Under the pieces are notes generated by a model, which saw nothing but the letters and a program-made list of their open reading frames with translations, was not told the DNA's origin and ran no database searches. From JAGQPD01 sp020426865 (GTDB lineage: Bacteria; Planctomycetota; Planctomycetia; Pirellulales; Pirellulaceae): a stretch of DNA of 64,000 bases. Of the stretch, positions 42,874-53,300 are shown one piece after another. The DNA is taken from NCBI GenBank assembly GCA_041399065.1, contig JAWKTN010000012.1, positions 1 through 64,000 on the forward strand, given 5' to 3'. Made by a program: the position numbers and the translations under genes. The stretch's first letter is position 1; every line of letters begins with the position of its first letter.

Positions 42874-44307
42874 CTACGGTGTAACAGATTCCAACGTAGT
42901 CGAAATCTCATCGGCCGGTTCGGATTCACTCTCTTCAGTCAGTTTCGGATTGAACTCCTCCACATCGACCAAATGTAGACGGTCGTTGTTGTAGTACGCC
43001 AACCACTTTCCGTTCGGTGAAAACTCTATCCCGGTGATGGCCTTGTCGTCTTCGTCTCGCTTCGGGAGCGAGTCCAAGTACTCACCCGTGCTGAAATCCG
43101 AAAGTCTGACCCTGCCGTTGCCAAATCCGACCGCCAGCAACCCTTTCGACGACAAGCTGAAATCGGATACGCGATAGGTGATGGTCGATCCGCGGCGAGT
43201 CACTGCCTCTTTTGCGTCAATCGAACGTAACTCTTTTCCTGTTTCAACGGAAACAACTTGGATTCCAAATGAATTTCCGACCAGTAGGTGCTCGCTATCC
43301 GGCGAATAGTGAAACCCGTTAAACGCAGACACCGAACCCCAGGTGTCACCGACGCGTGATTCTATGTTGCGATGAAATGCGATTCGTTCGCGTGTCCCGA
43401 TGTCGAAGATTTCGATAGCGAATCCCTTGTTGTTTGGCTTTATTCGACGAGCAAGAAATGCACAGTGTTTACTGTCTGGCGAAATCGCATGCCAACCTCG
43501 ATTGTTCTCGATTTCGGAAAGACGAAACGACGACAGCAGTCTCCCGGACTTCGCGTCATAGAAGGCTTGGCTTCCATCCGAGATACACCACACGACGTTC
43601 TCCTCGATCAAGCTTTCCTCGAAAGGAACAATCTCTGTTCCGCTTTCAGTGGTCCGCAGGGCAGCCCTTCGCAAGAGCACTTCGCGGTCCTCAATCGGTC
43701 CCTTTGGCACGGTCTTTAGCCGAACGTATTCGCCTGGTCTTCCGCGTAACATTTCTAGCGTTCGTTCGACAGATTTCCCAACAACTTTTTGGAACTCTCC
43801 TGATTGTCCAGCGCCTACGCCAACGAGCTCGTCACCAACAGCAATGGTTCCGGCTTTCTCGGCTGGACTCCCCGGCCGTACCGTGGTGATGACCAACTTG
43901 CCATCCTTTAAAATGAAGCTTATTCCAATTACGCCCTTTGCGTTTCGTTCCGAGTTATCGATTTTGGCTGGGATGCCGGCAATCATGTCAATCAATTCGG
44001 TGCTACGCCGTCCGATCATCAAGAGCCGAGAACCATCTTTCGAAAAACCGATCGAAAACGGATTGTGCTTGAATGTGCCAACCTTCTCTCCGCTTTCTGG
44101 GCTGACATAGGAAACGACGCCATCCGTTGTGGCCACCGCTAAAATGGACCCGTCAGGTGAGAACTGCATTGCTTCAAGCCCAAAACCAGATAGTTGGCCG
44201 GGTCGGATGAACCGAATTAAATGGTGAGTCCCAGCAGAGACCGTGGGGGCACCACACCATATGAATGTCAAAACGGCAAGCAAGAACGCTCGATGAATTG
44301 TAAGCAT
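42874..44307 (-). CDS. Exported WD40-like protein with inserted PDZ domain
   Basis: 477 residues with a signal peptide (AFLLAVLTFIWCGAPTVSA). WD40-like beta-propeller segments at both ends (MQFSPDGSILAVATTDGVVS, EFSPNGKWLAYYNND) flank a PDZ domain at about residues 120-210 (GVIGISFILKDGKLVITTV, PAEKAGTIAVGDELVGVGAG). The C-terminal tail is Glu/Ser-rich. It probably sits outside the cytoplasm as a binding scaffold. It is divergent from the beta-helix gene at 44464. Confidence 0.72.
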   Translation of the reverse strand: MLTIHRAFLLAVLTFIWCGAPTVSAGTHHLIRFIRPGQLSGFGLEAMQFSPDGSILAVATTDGVVSYVSPESGEKVGTFKHNPFSIGFSKDGSRLLMIGRRSTELIDMIAGIPAKIDNSERNAKGVIGISFILKDGKLVITTVRPGSPAEKAGTIAVGDELVGVGAGQSGEFQKVVGKSVERTLEMLRGRPGEYVRLKTVPKGPIEDREVLLRRAALRTTESGTEIVPFEESLIEENVVWCISDGSQAFYDAKSGRLLSSFRLSEIENNRGWHAISPDSKHCAFLARRIKPNNKGFAIEIFDIGTRERIAFHRNIESRVGDTWGSVSAFNGFHYSPDSEHLLVGNSFGIQVVSVETGKELRSIDAKEAVTRRGSTITYRVSDFSLSSKGLLAVGFGNGRVRLSDFSTGEYLDSLPKRDEDDKAITGIEFSPNGKWLAYYNNDRLHLVDVEEFNPKLTEESESEPADEISTTLESVTP

Positions 44308-44463
44308 TGCTGAAACTCCACTGTACAGTTTTCGTCACAAAGGCGCTTGAGTTTGCAACGTCCGTGGGCTATCAACGATCGAAGTCATTCCTTTCCCCGT
44401 GCCAAGCGCACTACACTCACCATTCGATCTTCAAAATCTGTGCGAATTATAACGGAGAAAACC

Positions 44464-46386
44464 GTGCATTGCGCTAGTACCCGAACCATCGTTGACCGCT
44501 TCGACAGACTGAGACGCGCAAGGTTACGCAGCTCTCCAAAGATCAGTGCTTTGGTGATTGCTCTCGTTGTGTTTGCCTCGTCGTGTTTCCATGCGCCGTT
44601 GATCGCGAAAACAAACGTCGCTGGCGTAATTAGCGGCGATGCGACTTGGTCTTCGGAGAACAGCCCATACATAGTCACGCAGAACGTTGAAGTGGCGAAT
44701 CGAGCGACGCTGACCATCGAACCAGGAGTCGAAGTTCGATTCGCCCGATTCTCGTTGATTGTGAGGGGCCGAATCGTCGCGAGAGGAAACGGTGAACTAC
44801 CCATCCGTTTTACGTCGAATGAAGAAGCGCCAAAGCCAGGTGATTGGCTATTCCTACAGCTAATGCCGGAATCTGCACCAGCGAAGTTTGGAGAAGGTGG
44901 AACTTTCGTGGGCGGTTGCGTGTTGGAACATTGCATCATCGAATACGGAGCGGGCCTGAACCTAGTAGGCGCATCTCCATGGATCGCAAGATGCACGATA
45001 CAGCACAACTATTCGGAAGAAGGCGGAGCCATATTCTCAGGCGGCGGTAGCCCCGTGATTCAGAAGAACAGGATTGCTTATAACCGATGCAACCGCGACG
45101 GTGGCGGAATCCGAACGGCGAACGGGCACGCCAGAATTCTTGAGAACGAGATCGTGTACAACACTGCTCGCGGTCGAGGAGGAGGAATTGCCACGAACTA
45201 TTCTCCAATCACGATCCGTGGAAACACGATTGCGCACAACTGGGCGCACACTGGAGGAGGTATCGCAACCGGCGCTCCACGCCTCGGCGAAACTTCCATG
45301 ACTGGCAAATCGCATAGCAAGCCGCTGATCGAAGACAATGTGATTAATCACAACACGGCCCGCGCTATCGGCGGAGGCATCAGTGTCCGTGGAACTCCAA
45401 AGATTGTGGGCAACCAAGTCTCGTTCAATCGGATCGCGTATACCGGTGCTGCCCGTCGCATTCATCGAGCATCGAGAATGGACAGCACGGATCGGCGCAA
45501 ATTCACGGGCGCCGGGATTTATGTGGAAGGAACATATGGAGGTCCCGCTGAAATTACACGGAACACGATTATTGGTAACCAAGGAGCGAAATGGGGTGGC
45601 GGTGTTTTCACCGACCGAGCCTCGCTCGTGTTTACGGACAACTATGTCGCTCGGAATCAGTCCGTCGAATTCGGCGGTGGTTTATCGATCGTCAATCGGA
45701 GGTCGTCTCGATCGTTCATCAGCGATGGCCATGGCCCGTCGATCGTCGTAAGTGGTACGGTGTTTCGAGAAAACGACGGCGGAGATATCGAGGTGTCGGG
45801 CGTTGGTGGGCAATCGATTGCGATACGTCGGTGCAACCTTTATTCCGCAGATGGCTTGTCAGTCCTGAATCACTGCATCACACCTATTGACGCCAAAAAA
45901 GTCTGGTGGGGGAGCGACACAGCGTCGATCGACTCTCGGATTTACGATGGCTCCGACGATCAGAGCTTGGGGCGAGTCATCCACTCAGGTCAATCTTCAC
46001 CGTATCCACTGGAACACGCCCCAAAGACTTCGGATGCGACCCTCGTTCGCATGACAACCCGCCCCACAGAATTTCGATCGGCGCAGGGTATATTCCAAGT
46101 TCAAGGTGCGCCGCCTTCTATCAGCGCGGTGTGGAAGGGAATTGATGGCGATGGGGTCGCTGGCTACCGATTACACATAGCCGAAGTCATTCCAACGTAT
46201 CACGAGCGGATAGTCGTTGAGACCGACAAGGGTTACTCACCTATTGAATGTGGAATGTCTCTCGCAGCAAAGATCGGCGGACTGAAACCCAAAACACAGT
46301 ACGAAATCAGCGTTTGGGCGTATGACGCGGAAGGCACTGAGGCCTTGTCAACCGAGCCGCTGCTAGTGGCGACGAAAGCGGAATGA
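44464..46386 (+). CDS. Exported right-handed beta-helix protein with Fn3-like end
   Basis: 640 residues if the GTG at 44464 (after ACGGAGAAAACC) is the start; the frame is open back to 44347. A signal peptide (ISALVIALVVFASSC) precedes the mature protein. The middle (about 150-470) has repeated Gly-rich turns with the GGGI pattern and NxIxxN ladders (RILENEIVYNTARGRGGGIA), a right-handed parallel beta-helix as in pectate-lyase-like folds. The last 100 residues look like a fibronectin type III domain. Substrate or partner is unknown. Confidence 0.75.
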   Translation: MHCASTRTIVDRFDRLRRARLRSSPKISALVIALVVFASSCFHAPLIAKTNVAGVISGDATWSSENSPYIVTQNVEVANRATLTIEPGVEVRFARFSLIVRGRIVARGNGELPIRFTSNEEAPKPGDWLFLQLMPESAPAKFGEGGTFVGGCVLEHCIIEYGAGLNLVGASPWIARCTIQHNYSEEGGAIFSGGGSPVIQKNRIAYNRCNRDGGGIRTANGHARILENEIVYNTARGRGGGIATNYSPITIRGNTIAHNWAHTGGGIATGAPRLGETSMTGKSHSKPLIEDNVINHNTARAIGGGISVRGTPKIVGNQVSFNRIAYTGAARRIHRASRMDSTDRRKFTGAGIYVEGTYGGPAEITRNTIIGNQGAKWGGGVFTDRASLVFTDNYVARNQSVEFGGGLSIVNRRSSRSFISDGHGPSIVVSGTVFRENDGGDIEVSGVGGQSIAIRRCNLYSADGLSVLNHCITPIDAKKVWWGSDTASIDSRIYDGSDDQSLGRVIHSGQSSPYPLEHAPKTSDATLVRMTTRPTEFRSAQGIFQVQGAPPSISAVWKGIDGDGVAGYRLHIAEVIPTYHERIVVETDKGYSPIECGMSLAAKIGGLKPKTQYEISVWAYDAEGTEALSTEPLLVATKAE

Positions 46387-47075
46387 AATGCGATGCGTTT
46401 ACGCTGACTCCGCCGGTAAGCCCAACTCAACTAGATCAGTGGGACCAAATAGGCTATTGCTCCACCCGCAATGATCCACGCGATATCCCGTGCCGTCAGC
46501 TCAGAAAATGACCGGGGAATGAAGTGGGGAGATACGACGCCTTTTTTTATGTTGCGAGAATTCAGTTCATTGTTCATCCCAAAAGAGTGCCAGAGACGGA
46601 GCAATTTGGCAACAACAAAATGATTCGGTGTCAGGTAGGCCGTTTGAATTCAGAAAAAGCAATGTCTGGCGTGTTGAGACGTGTCCCTCTTGCACAACGA
46701 AACGCCGGTGCCTTCTTCTTTACTGGAAAGTCTGCGTTAGTTTGCACGAGCGAGAATGGTTACGTAGATCGGCAAATAACTGGGCTTAAGCCACTCTTGC
46801 AGTCTTGCCATTGCTGTCGGGTGCGGGTTCTTGCGAGACGGTGCCATACGCTTTGGTTGCACACTTCGAGGCCCTTCATGAGTTCTCTACGTACGTTATG
46901 ATCGCAGTGTCGGTGGACGGGCGAAATCCTGATTCAACGACCGTTGTTTGCGTTGCCAGCACGACTCGTACTTCGTCGTCCAGATAAGGCTGGGAAACGC
47001 GAAGGACTTACGTACTCGTTCAAGCCTCTCAACCCTGGCGCTTCTCCCTGCGCGACAATGCGAAGGACGTTTCTC
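46387..47075. other. Intergenic region, 689 bases
   Basis: I see no supported gene; short frames at 46524-46901 and 46805-46987 lack ribosome sites. It is the 5' flank of the right integrase and could contain its attachment site, but no direct repeat was identified. Confidence 0.45.
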
Positions 47076-48335
47076 ATGGCAAAACTCATTCAATTCACTT
47101 GGGCTGGCAAGCGGCGCACCATGGGCACCGCGAAGCTCACCACCCGGCAAATAGCCAAGACAAAGGAGCTCATCGATCTAGCAGTAAAAGCCTACGGATC
47201 ACAAGACTCCGTTTTGAATAAGGAGATCGATGATCTCGTCGCGAAATGTCCCGAATCGATGGTGAGCAAACTTCGAGAAATAGGGTTGATAGAAACCCCT
47301 TCCACGAGCATTCCAACAAAGTTGGCAGAGTTTATCGATCTCTATGTTGAGCACCGTAAGGACGTGAAGCCAGCTACCAAGGAAACATATCAGCAAGGCA
47401 GAACGTCGTTGTTGGCGTACTTCGGAGATGTGGAGCTTAGGTCAGTCTCGAGGGCGGCTGCTCAGGATTTCAAGATCACGTTGGAGCGTACACCAGCGCA
47501 AGGCAAGTCTAGTTTTATGCGACCGTCAACGATCAAGAAGCGGATCGACTTCGCCCGGCAAGTATTTGAGTTTGCCAAGGACAGTCGAATTCTCGATGAG
47601 AACCCGTTCGAGAAAGTGCGAGCCAAGAAGAGTCAGCCCGCGGAACACGCCGAAGTAACGCGTGAGATGTACGAAGCCATTTACGCCGTTTGTCCAGATC
47701 AGCACTGGCGAACGATTCTCACGTTGTGTCGGTATGGAGGCATGCGCTGCCCATCCGAAGTCCTATCGCTGAGGTGGCAGGACGTGCTTTGGGATCAGGA
47801 CCGAATGGTGGTCACCTCTCCGAAGACTGAACACCATCCTGGGAAACATCGTCGAGTCGTTCCGTTGTATCCCGAAGTACGATCCGAGCTTGAAAACTCA
47901 ATGGAGATTGCCGACGAAGGAGCGATTTATACTGTGCACGCGAAGTTCCGTCGAGCTGCCGCGAAACTCGTAGACGGACACGAGAACTGGAAGAATTCGA
48001 ATCTGCGAACCACATTTGAAAAACTTGTCTGGCGAGCTGGTTTGAAACCATGGCCGCTTCTGTTCCATTCGATGCGATCATCCCGAGCAACCGAGTTGCT
48101 AGATCACTTTCCCGTCCACGTCGTTGCGGCGTGGCAAGGCGACAGCGTTGACACCCTACTTCGGCATTACGCCAAGGTTCGAGGAGATCATGTTTTGCAG
48201 GCCGCAGGGCTCAATGCAGACATGATTGCGAGGGCAGCTGCCCAACGATGCGGTTCTATGCGTGACGATGCTGCAGACGAATTGCATAGGTTGGCTGCTG
48301 AAAGCACGTTAAACTCCGAGAAAGCGGCCAAATAG
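47076..48335 (+). CDS. Tyrosine recombinase / integrase (right)
   Basis: 419 residues if it starts at the ATG at 47076 (GAAGGACG before it). The N-terminal part is an Arm/SAM-like region, the core-binding domain covers about 85-190 (LAEFIDLYVEHRKDVKPATK). The catalytic domain has the first Arg in CRYGGMRCPSEVL, a Lys in SPKTEHHPGKHRR, HSMRSS as HxxR, and the nucleophile Tyr in RHYAKV; the position usually occupied by His/Trp reads AWQGDS. It defines the right edge of the island. The frame stays open after the TAG stop, see the small gene at 48447. Confidence 0.9.
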   Translation: MAKLIQFTWAGKRRTMGTAKLTTRQIAKTKELIDLAVKAYGSQDSVLNKEIDDLVAKCPESMVSKLREIGLIETPSTSIPTKLAEFIDLYVEHRKDVKPATKETYQQGRTSLLAYFGDVELRSVSRAAAQDFKITLERTPAQGKSSFMRPSTIKKRIDFARQVFEFAKDSRILDENPFEKVRAKKSQPAEHAEVTREMYEAIYAVCPDQHWRTILTLCRYGGMRCPSEVLSLRWQDVLWDQDRMVVTSPKTEHHPGKHRRVVPLYPEVRSELENSMEIADEGAIYTVHAKFRRAAAKLVDGHENWKNSNLRTTFEKLVWRAGLKPWPLLFHSMRSSRATELLDHFPVHVVAAWQGDSVDTLLRHYAKVRGDHVLQAAGLNADMIARAAAQRCGSMRDDAADELHRLAAESTLNSEKAAK

Positions 48336-48357
48336 GGCAGGTCCGCCGCCTCCACTT

Positions 48358-48386
48358 CGCAACCCGTTGCACCGCAACGGGTTGCG
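48358..48386. terminator. Strong hairpin after the right integrase
   Basis: CGCAACCCGTTGC and GCAACGGGTTGCG form a perfect 13-bp stem around a 3-base loop ACC, 22 bases after the integrase stop. No T tract follows (TCTTATCG), so it may be an attenuator or terminator. Confidence 0.55.
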
Positions 48387-48446
48387 TCTTATCGAGATTC
48401 TCTGGCAGCGGTATGGCAGCGGACGGATTGCCGCAACTGCCCCTTC

Positions 48447-48626
48447 GTGGCCGTTTCTGACAGTGAGCTGCCTCCTCATCTTCGTTACATCGCTGAGCGA
48501 TGGGACCGATTGCAGCCGCATGTTCGTGAGGCGATTTTTACGCTGATCGACGCCTCGCTCAACGCGTCGTCCTCGGAAGAGGTAGAGAACGAATCCAACG
48601 CTGCTGTTGCGTTTCGGTCGTTCTAG
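48447..48626 (+). CDS. Small ORF downstream of integrase, possible recombinase partner
   Basis: 59 residues from a GTG at 48447: ELPPHLRYIAERWDRLQPHV, then REAIFTLIDASLNASS. The frame is the same as the integrase and stays open from the integrase TAG to here, so the start may lie further up. Short ORFs with WxRL...P.x.R.AI...I patterns often follow integrases in planctomycetes, as I recall. No function is known to me. Confidence 0.45.
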   Translation: MAVSDSELPPHLRYIAERWDRLQPHVREAIFTLIDASLNASSSEEVENESNAAVAFRSF

Positions 48627-49617
48627 CACGCCCTGGGGCGACGGTCGATGAAACCAGAATTATTCAAACGCCACCACACGTGTGAGAGAAAAAATGGGTG
48701 AGAATCAAGTTGCTCGTGACCTGCCAGTATTGGATGACGACGTCCAAGTGTTCGCGCGGATCTTCAATACCGTTTGGGTGGTAGTGGCGGAAAAGCTCGA
48801 GGACGGCACCGTGATCGTAAGTCATGCAAGGAGGCAGCCCCCTTGCGGGCAAGGCTTGTTTCGAAAAGGCCATGTGCGAAGCTGGGGGAATGTTCGCGAT
48901 TTCAGGGAACGAGCCGGTTCTGGAAGTTCGAGTATACCGTTCGTAAGGGTGAAAGAAACCACCGAGAAAGCTGGAGTAATCGAACGGTCCGCTAGTCTGA
49001 ACAGAGTCCAGAGTTTAGTCGGATTCGGCAAGAGACCATTCGAATTCGCCCTTATACCTCCGGCATATTCCGTCGAGAAATATTGCCCTGCCGTGTTTTG
49101 TGTGGAACTGGAATATCTCGGTCTCACCGTCCAAGAAGCGAACGGCTATGAGATACTTGCCTTCACATTGGGAATGCGATGTTTCTGGCAGTTCAACTTT
49201 GGCGACCATAACTAAATCCGTGGGTCCGAAGAAGTTTGCTCTTTTTCATATTATCACGCAGCGATGTGCGTGCGTCGAGGAGACTGGAAAGTCATCTCGG
49301 TGCAAAATTCTCCAACGCATCTTGATTCAATGCGACGAACCTGGGCTCCCCTAAAGCGGCCAAAGTGCGCGCGAGCTTTCTGCTTTCGACGCTCAGGACA
49401 CGCCCACCTTACGCACGAAATGGACCTCGTTCGATCGGACTTCCCTTGCCTAGCCATTTTCACCCTCAAGAGACCTCCTGCGGTTGATCACCAAAGCGGC
49501 ACGCCGGTGGAGTTCATGTGAGTTTTCATCGATCGCACGCCGGATGCAACCACAGTCGCCGCCGGTCCCATCAAACCATTGCTGTCTTCGCATGATTTTG
49601 CTTGTACAATCTCCTGC
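48627..49617. other. Ambiguous region: weak ORFs on both strands
   Basis: Plus-strand 48694-49215 (177 residues, MREKMGENQVARDLPVLDDD) and minus-strand 49015-49209 (64 residues, VELPETSHSQCEGKYLIAV) and 48664-48873 (MTYDHGAVLELFRHYHPNG) overlap. Each looks partly coding, none has a good ribosome site or a known family. I read it as decayed sequence beyond the integrase. From 49216 to 49617 nothing is seen. Confidence 0.35.
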
Positions 49618-50178
49618 ATGTCTGATGTAACAAAAATCCTACGGAAAATCGAAGACGGCGAGACTGCGGCGGCGACTGAACTGCTACCGCTTGTCTACCA
49701 AGAACTTCGCAAACTAGCAGCTGCAAGGCTCACTGGTGAACGAGCAGCGCCCAGTCTTCAACCAACCGTTCTCGTGCATGATGCGTTTTTGCGTTTGGTA
49801 GCCAAGGACCAACAAGACCAGTGGAACAGCCGAGGCCACTTCTTTGCAGCAGCAGCCGAAGCGATGCGGCGAATTCTGATCGAACGAGCCCGTCGCCGAC
49901 AGACATTGAAACATGGAGCCAATCACGAACGAATCTCGCTCGATGGCTTGTCAGCGAAACCAAGCTCAGATACCGACTCGGTAGATCTGCTGGCTTTGGA
50001 CGAAGCACTGTCTGAGTTCGAGCAGCATTGGCCTGAAAAATGTCGTTTGGTCAAGCTCCGGTATTTCGCAGGTCTAACGATTGCGGAAGCCGCTCAGGCA
50101 ATGAATATTTCCGACTCGACGGCCGAGCGATACTGGCGATTCGCAAAAGCGTGGCTGTATTCGCGGCTTGACGTGTAG
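49618..50178 (+). CDS. ECF-type RNA polymerase sigma factor
   Basis: 186 residues from the ATG at 49618. Region 2 is visible (TELLPLVYQELRKLAAARLT, VLVHDAFLRL, HFFAAAAEAMRRILIERARR) and region 4 has the HTH RYFAGLTIAEAAQAMNISDS, TAERYWRFAKAWLY. This is the planctomycete ECF-like family usually called Sig-70_X6. It directs RNA polymerase to a specific promoter set. The next gene on the same strand is a Ser/Thr kinase, a recurrent pairing in this phylum, so the kinase probably controls it. Confidence 0.9.
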   Translation: MSDVTKILRKIEDGETAAATELLPLVYQELRKLAAARLTGERAAPSLQPTVLVHDAFLRLVAKDQQDQWNSRGHFFAAAAEAMRRILIERARRRQTLKHGANHERISLDGLSAKPSSDTDSVDLLALDEALSEFEQHWPEKCRLVKLRYFAGLTIAEAAQAMNISDSTAERYWRFAKAWLYSRLDV

Positions 50179-50337
50179 CTGGATTTGCATGCGATTGCGC
50201 CAACCTCAGCTCAACCGGATCGTTTGGAAATCTTGTCATACGAAAACCGCAAAGAAAACTCAAAAAACGTGATGGAGCGACGGCGCAAATCTCGCACTGC
50301 ATTCTGAGGCGAATACGAAATACGGGAGATTAACGAA

Positions 50338-53300
50338 ATGAACGAGCCTTCGCAGGACCTATCTGCACTGTTTGAAGCCGCGATTCAGATCGAATCAGAC
50401 CAGGAGCGCAGGGAGTTCGTTGATCGAGCTTGCGGCGGAAATGACACACTGAAAGCAGAGCTCGAACGACTGCTTGAGTCGAATTCGAAGGCCGCAGGGT
50501 TTCTTTCCTCGCCTCCACCGGGACTGGGGAAAACCTGTGTGATGCCGGAGAATATTGAAGACGGTCCAAGCGTGAGCCCCAGTCACGGTAGCGTCCTCGA
50601 ATTGCTCGGGCAAACAGTCGACGGCAAGCTACCGCGAGTCGCTCTCGAATCTTCACCGATCGAAGGTCCAGACCCTGTTGTGCGACCTCGATCTGCTGAG
50701 ATGCCGCGTCAGGAGAGCAACAGTCGTTATCGGCTGGACGGCGAGATCGCGCGTGGCGGAATGGGGGCCGTCCTCAAAGGTCGCGATACGGATCTAGGAC
50801 GAGACTTAGCGTTCAAAGTGCTGCTGGATGAACATCGCGATAAGCCCGCCGTGATCCAGCGTTTCGTGGAAGAAGCACAAATCGGCGGCCAGCTACAGCA
50901 TCCGGGAATCGCTCCCGTTTACGAACTGGGGCAGTTCCAGGACCAGCGGCCATTCTTCACGATGAAGTTGGTCAAAGGGCAAACGCTATCGGCACTGCTG
51001 AGCGAACGCCGGTCGCCAGCCGACGACCGAGCGAAATTCCTGGGGATTTTCGAGCAAGTCTGTCAGACGATGGCCTATGCCCATTCGCGTGGCGTGATTC
51101 ATCGCGACCTGAAACCGGCCAACATCATGGTAGGGGCGTTTGGCGAAGTGCAGGTCATGGACTGGGGGCTGGCCAAGGTGCTTTCTGCGGGAGGCATCGC
51201 GGATGAGCGAAAGGAGTTCGACGATCGCACTCGCGTCAGCATCATCCAAACAATCCGTTCCTTGGGCAGCGACACGCCTGACGTTGGGTCGGTCGGTTCG
51301 GGAGGCTCACAAACTCAGATGGGCAGCGTGTTAGGGACGCCCGCCTACATGCCGCCCGAGCAGGCACTCGGCGAAATCGATCGACTCGATCAGCGCAGCG
51401 ACGTGTTCGGACTGGGCGCGATCCTCTGCCAGATCCTAACCGGCGATCCGCCTTACACGGGCGACTCCCACACCGAGGTATTTCGTAAGGCGTCACGAGC
51501 CAAGCTGCAAGAGTGTTACGACCGCCTGAGCGAGCACGTCCAGGACGATGAACTGATCGCGATCGCCCGTGACTCACTCCAGCCGGAACCGGAAGATCGG
51601 ATTCGTGACGCCGGGGTGCTGGCACATCGTGTCGCAGACTATCTCGAGTCGGTCGATAATCGTTTGCGCGAGGCCGAATTGCAGCGTGCTGCCGAGGCGG
51701 CACGAGTGGTGGAAGAACGCAAACGCCGCAAGCTATTCGTCGCACTTGCCGGAACGGCCATGCTGACTCTGATCCTCGCAGGTGGCGGATGGATGTGGAT
51801 TCAACAGCAGCAAGCCGCAATGGCACAAGCCAAAGCGGAACAGAATCGCGAATTGCATCAACAGATTGCGTCGGAGCTGTCGACTGCCCGCACATTGGCC
51901 AACCTTGACGAACAGGGACTACCTACCGTTGAGTCAGTGGATCGGTCGTTGGCTGCCATCCAGCGAGCACAAGCCCTAATTAAAACCGGTGATGTTGAAG
52001 AATGGGCCAAGGACGATCTGGTGGCACTCACGACCGCAATCCGATCCCTTCGCAGCGACTTCGCATTAGTCGCTGCACTGGACGAAGCTTGGCAAAAGGA
52101 AATGGACTATCAGACTCAACGCGAGAATTGGGTGCGAGTCCTTCAGATGCAGGGAAATGCCGTGAACGCACAAGGTGCGGCGCAGGACACGACCTCCGAG
52201 GATTTAGGCAGCGATTCGGTGCCAAGCTTGTTTTCGATGCCCAATCCGGCTGTGCACTACGAAAAGGCATTTGCCGACTGGGGACTTACACTTTCTGACG
52301 ACCGACAGACCGAATCGACCGAGAAGCTGAAGGCACTTGATCCTGAACTGCAAGCGATTGCCTTCAATGGACTCGACCGATGGCGCAATTTGTTGAAAGC
52401 GCCGCTGCAGATCGAAGAGTGGCAACAATTGCAGTGGAAGTTTCTGGAGCCCGTTGAGCTCAAATCAAATGCGCATACCGAGTTTGCCATCCTCGAAGAC
52501 CAATCGATTCTCGCCAGTGGACCGACTCCACATGCTGGTTATGAACTCGTCTTCGACACGGACGTCAAAGAGATTTCCGCGATTCGCATGGAAGCAATGC
52601 TACATGATTCGCTGCCAAACCGTGGACCGGGTCGGAGCAGTAACGGCGTATTTCGCAGCCAAAACTGGGTCCACTATGCTCCGCTAGATGCGCCACAGCT
52701 CAAGAAGGAGCTGCCATTGCAACTGAGATATGGGACGGCCGACTATAATCTCCGTCGTGCGTTCGTCGAGTACGGGCATTGGCATATCATCGGTGGAGCG
52801 GGTCGTCCGCATGCTGCGGTCTATTGGCCTGAAGAATCGGTTCGCAGCGCGTCGGGATTTCGCATTTGGATTACGTCCCCAGATCGGGAACGCAAATCTC
52901 CCGATCAATGGGGCAGAATGCGTTTTTCGGTCTTGCAGGACACGGCGGCCCTCGCTGCCCGGCGGAAAACGATCGACTGGCTCGCGGAACTGCTCCAAGA
53001 CGCCGACTCAGACTCGTGGCGCAGCGAGATGCGAAACGAAATCGACAACGCGCAGGTCGTCGACCTCATCACGCGCGCAGGAGCAGAACTTACCAATGAC
53101 CAACCGACTCAGTACCAGATCCAACTGGCTGAGTATTTGGCGTATCGCGACAATCGGCAGCTTGGTCCGAGCTGGCCGCAAGACGTCAAATGGCATGCGC
53201 TGGAGAACGTGCAACTGAGCGCAGCGAACGGCACCGAATTGTCCATCACAGACGATGCGGTCATTCAGGCGAGCGGACCCAATCCAAGCAGCGAAACGAT

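Noticed and set aside
45000..46000. Tandem DNA repeat in the beta-helix gene
   Set aside because: The GGNGGNGGN pattern is coding for Gly turns of the beta-helix and is in frame; no separate DNA element.
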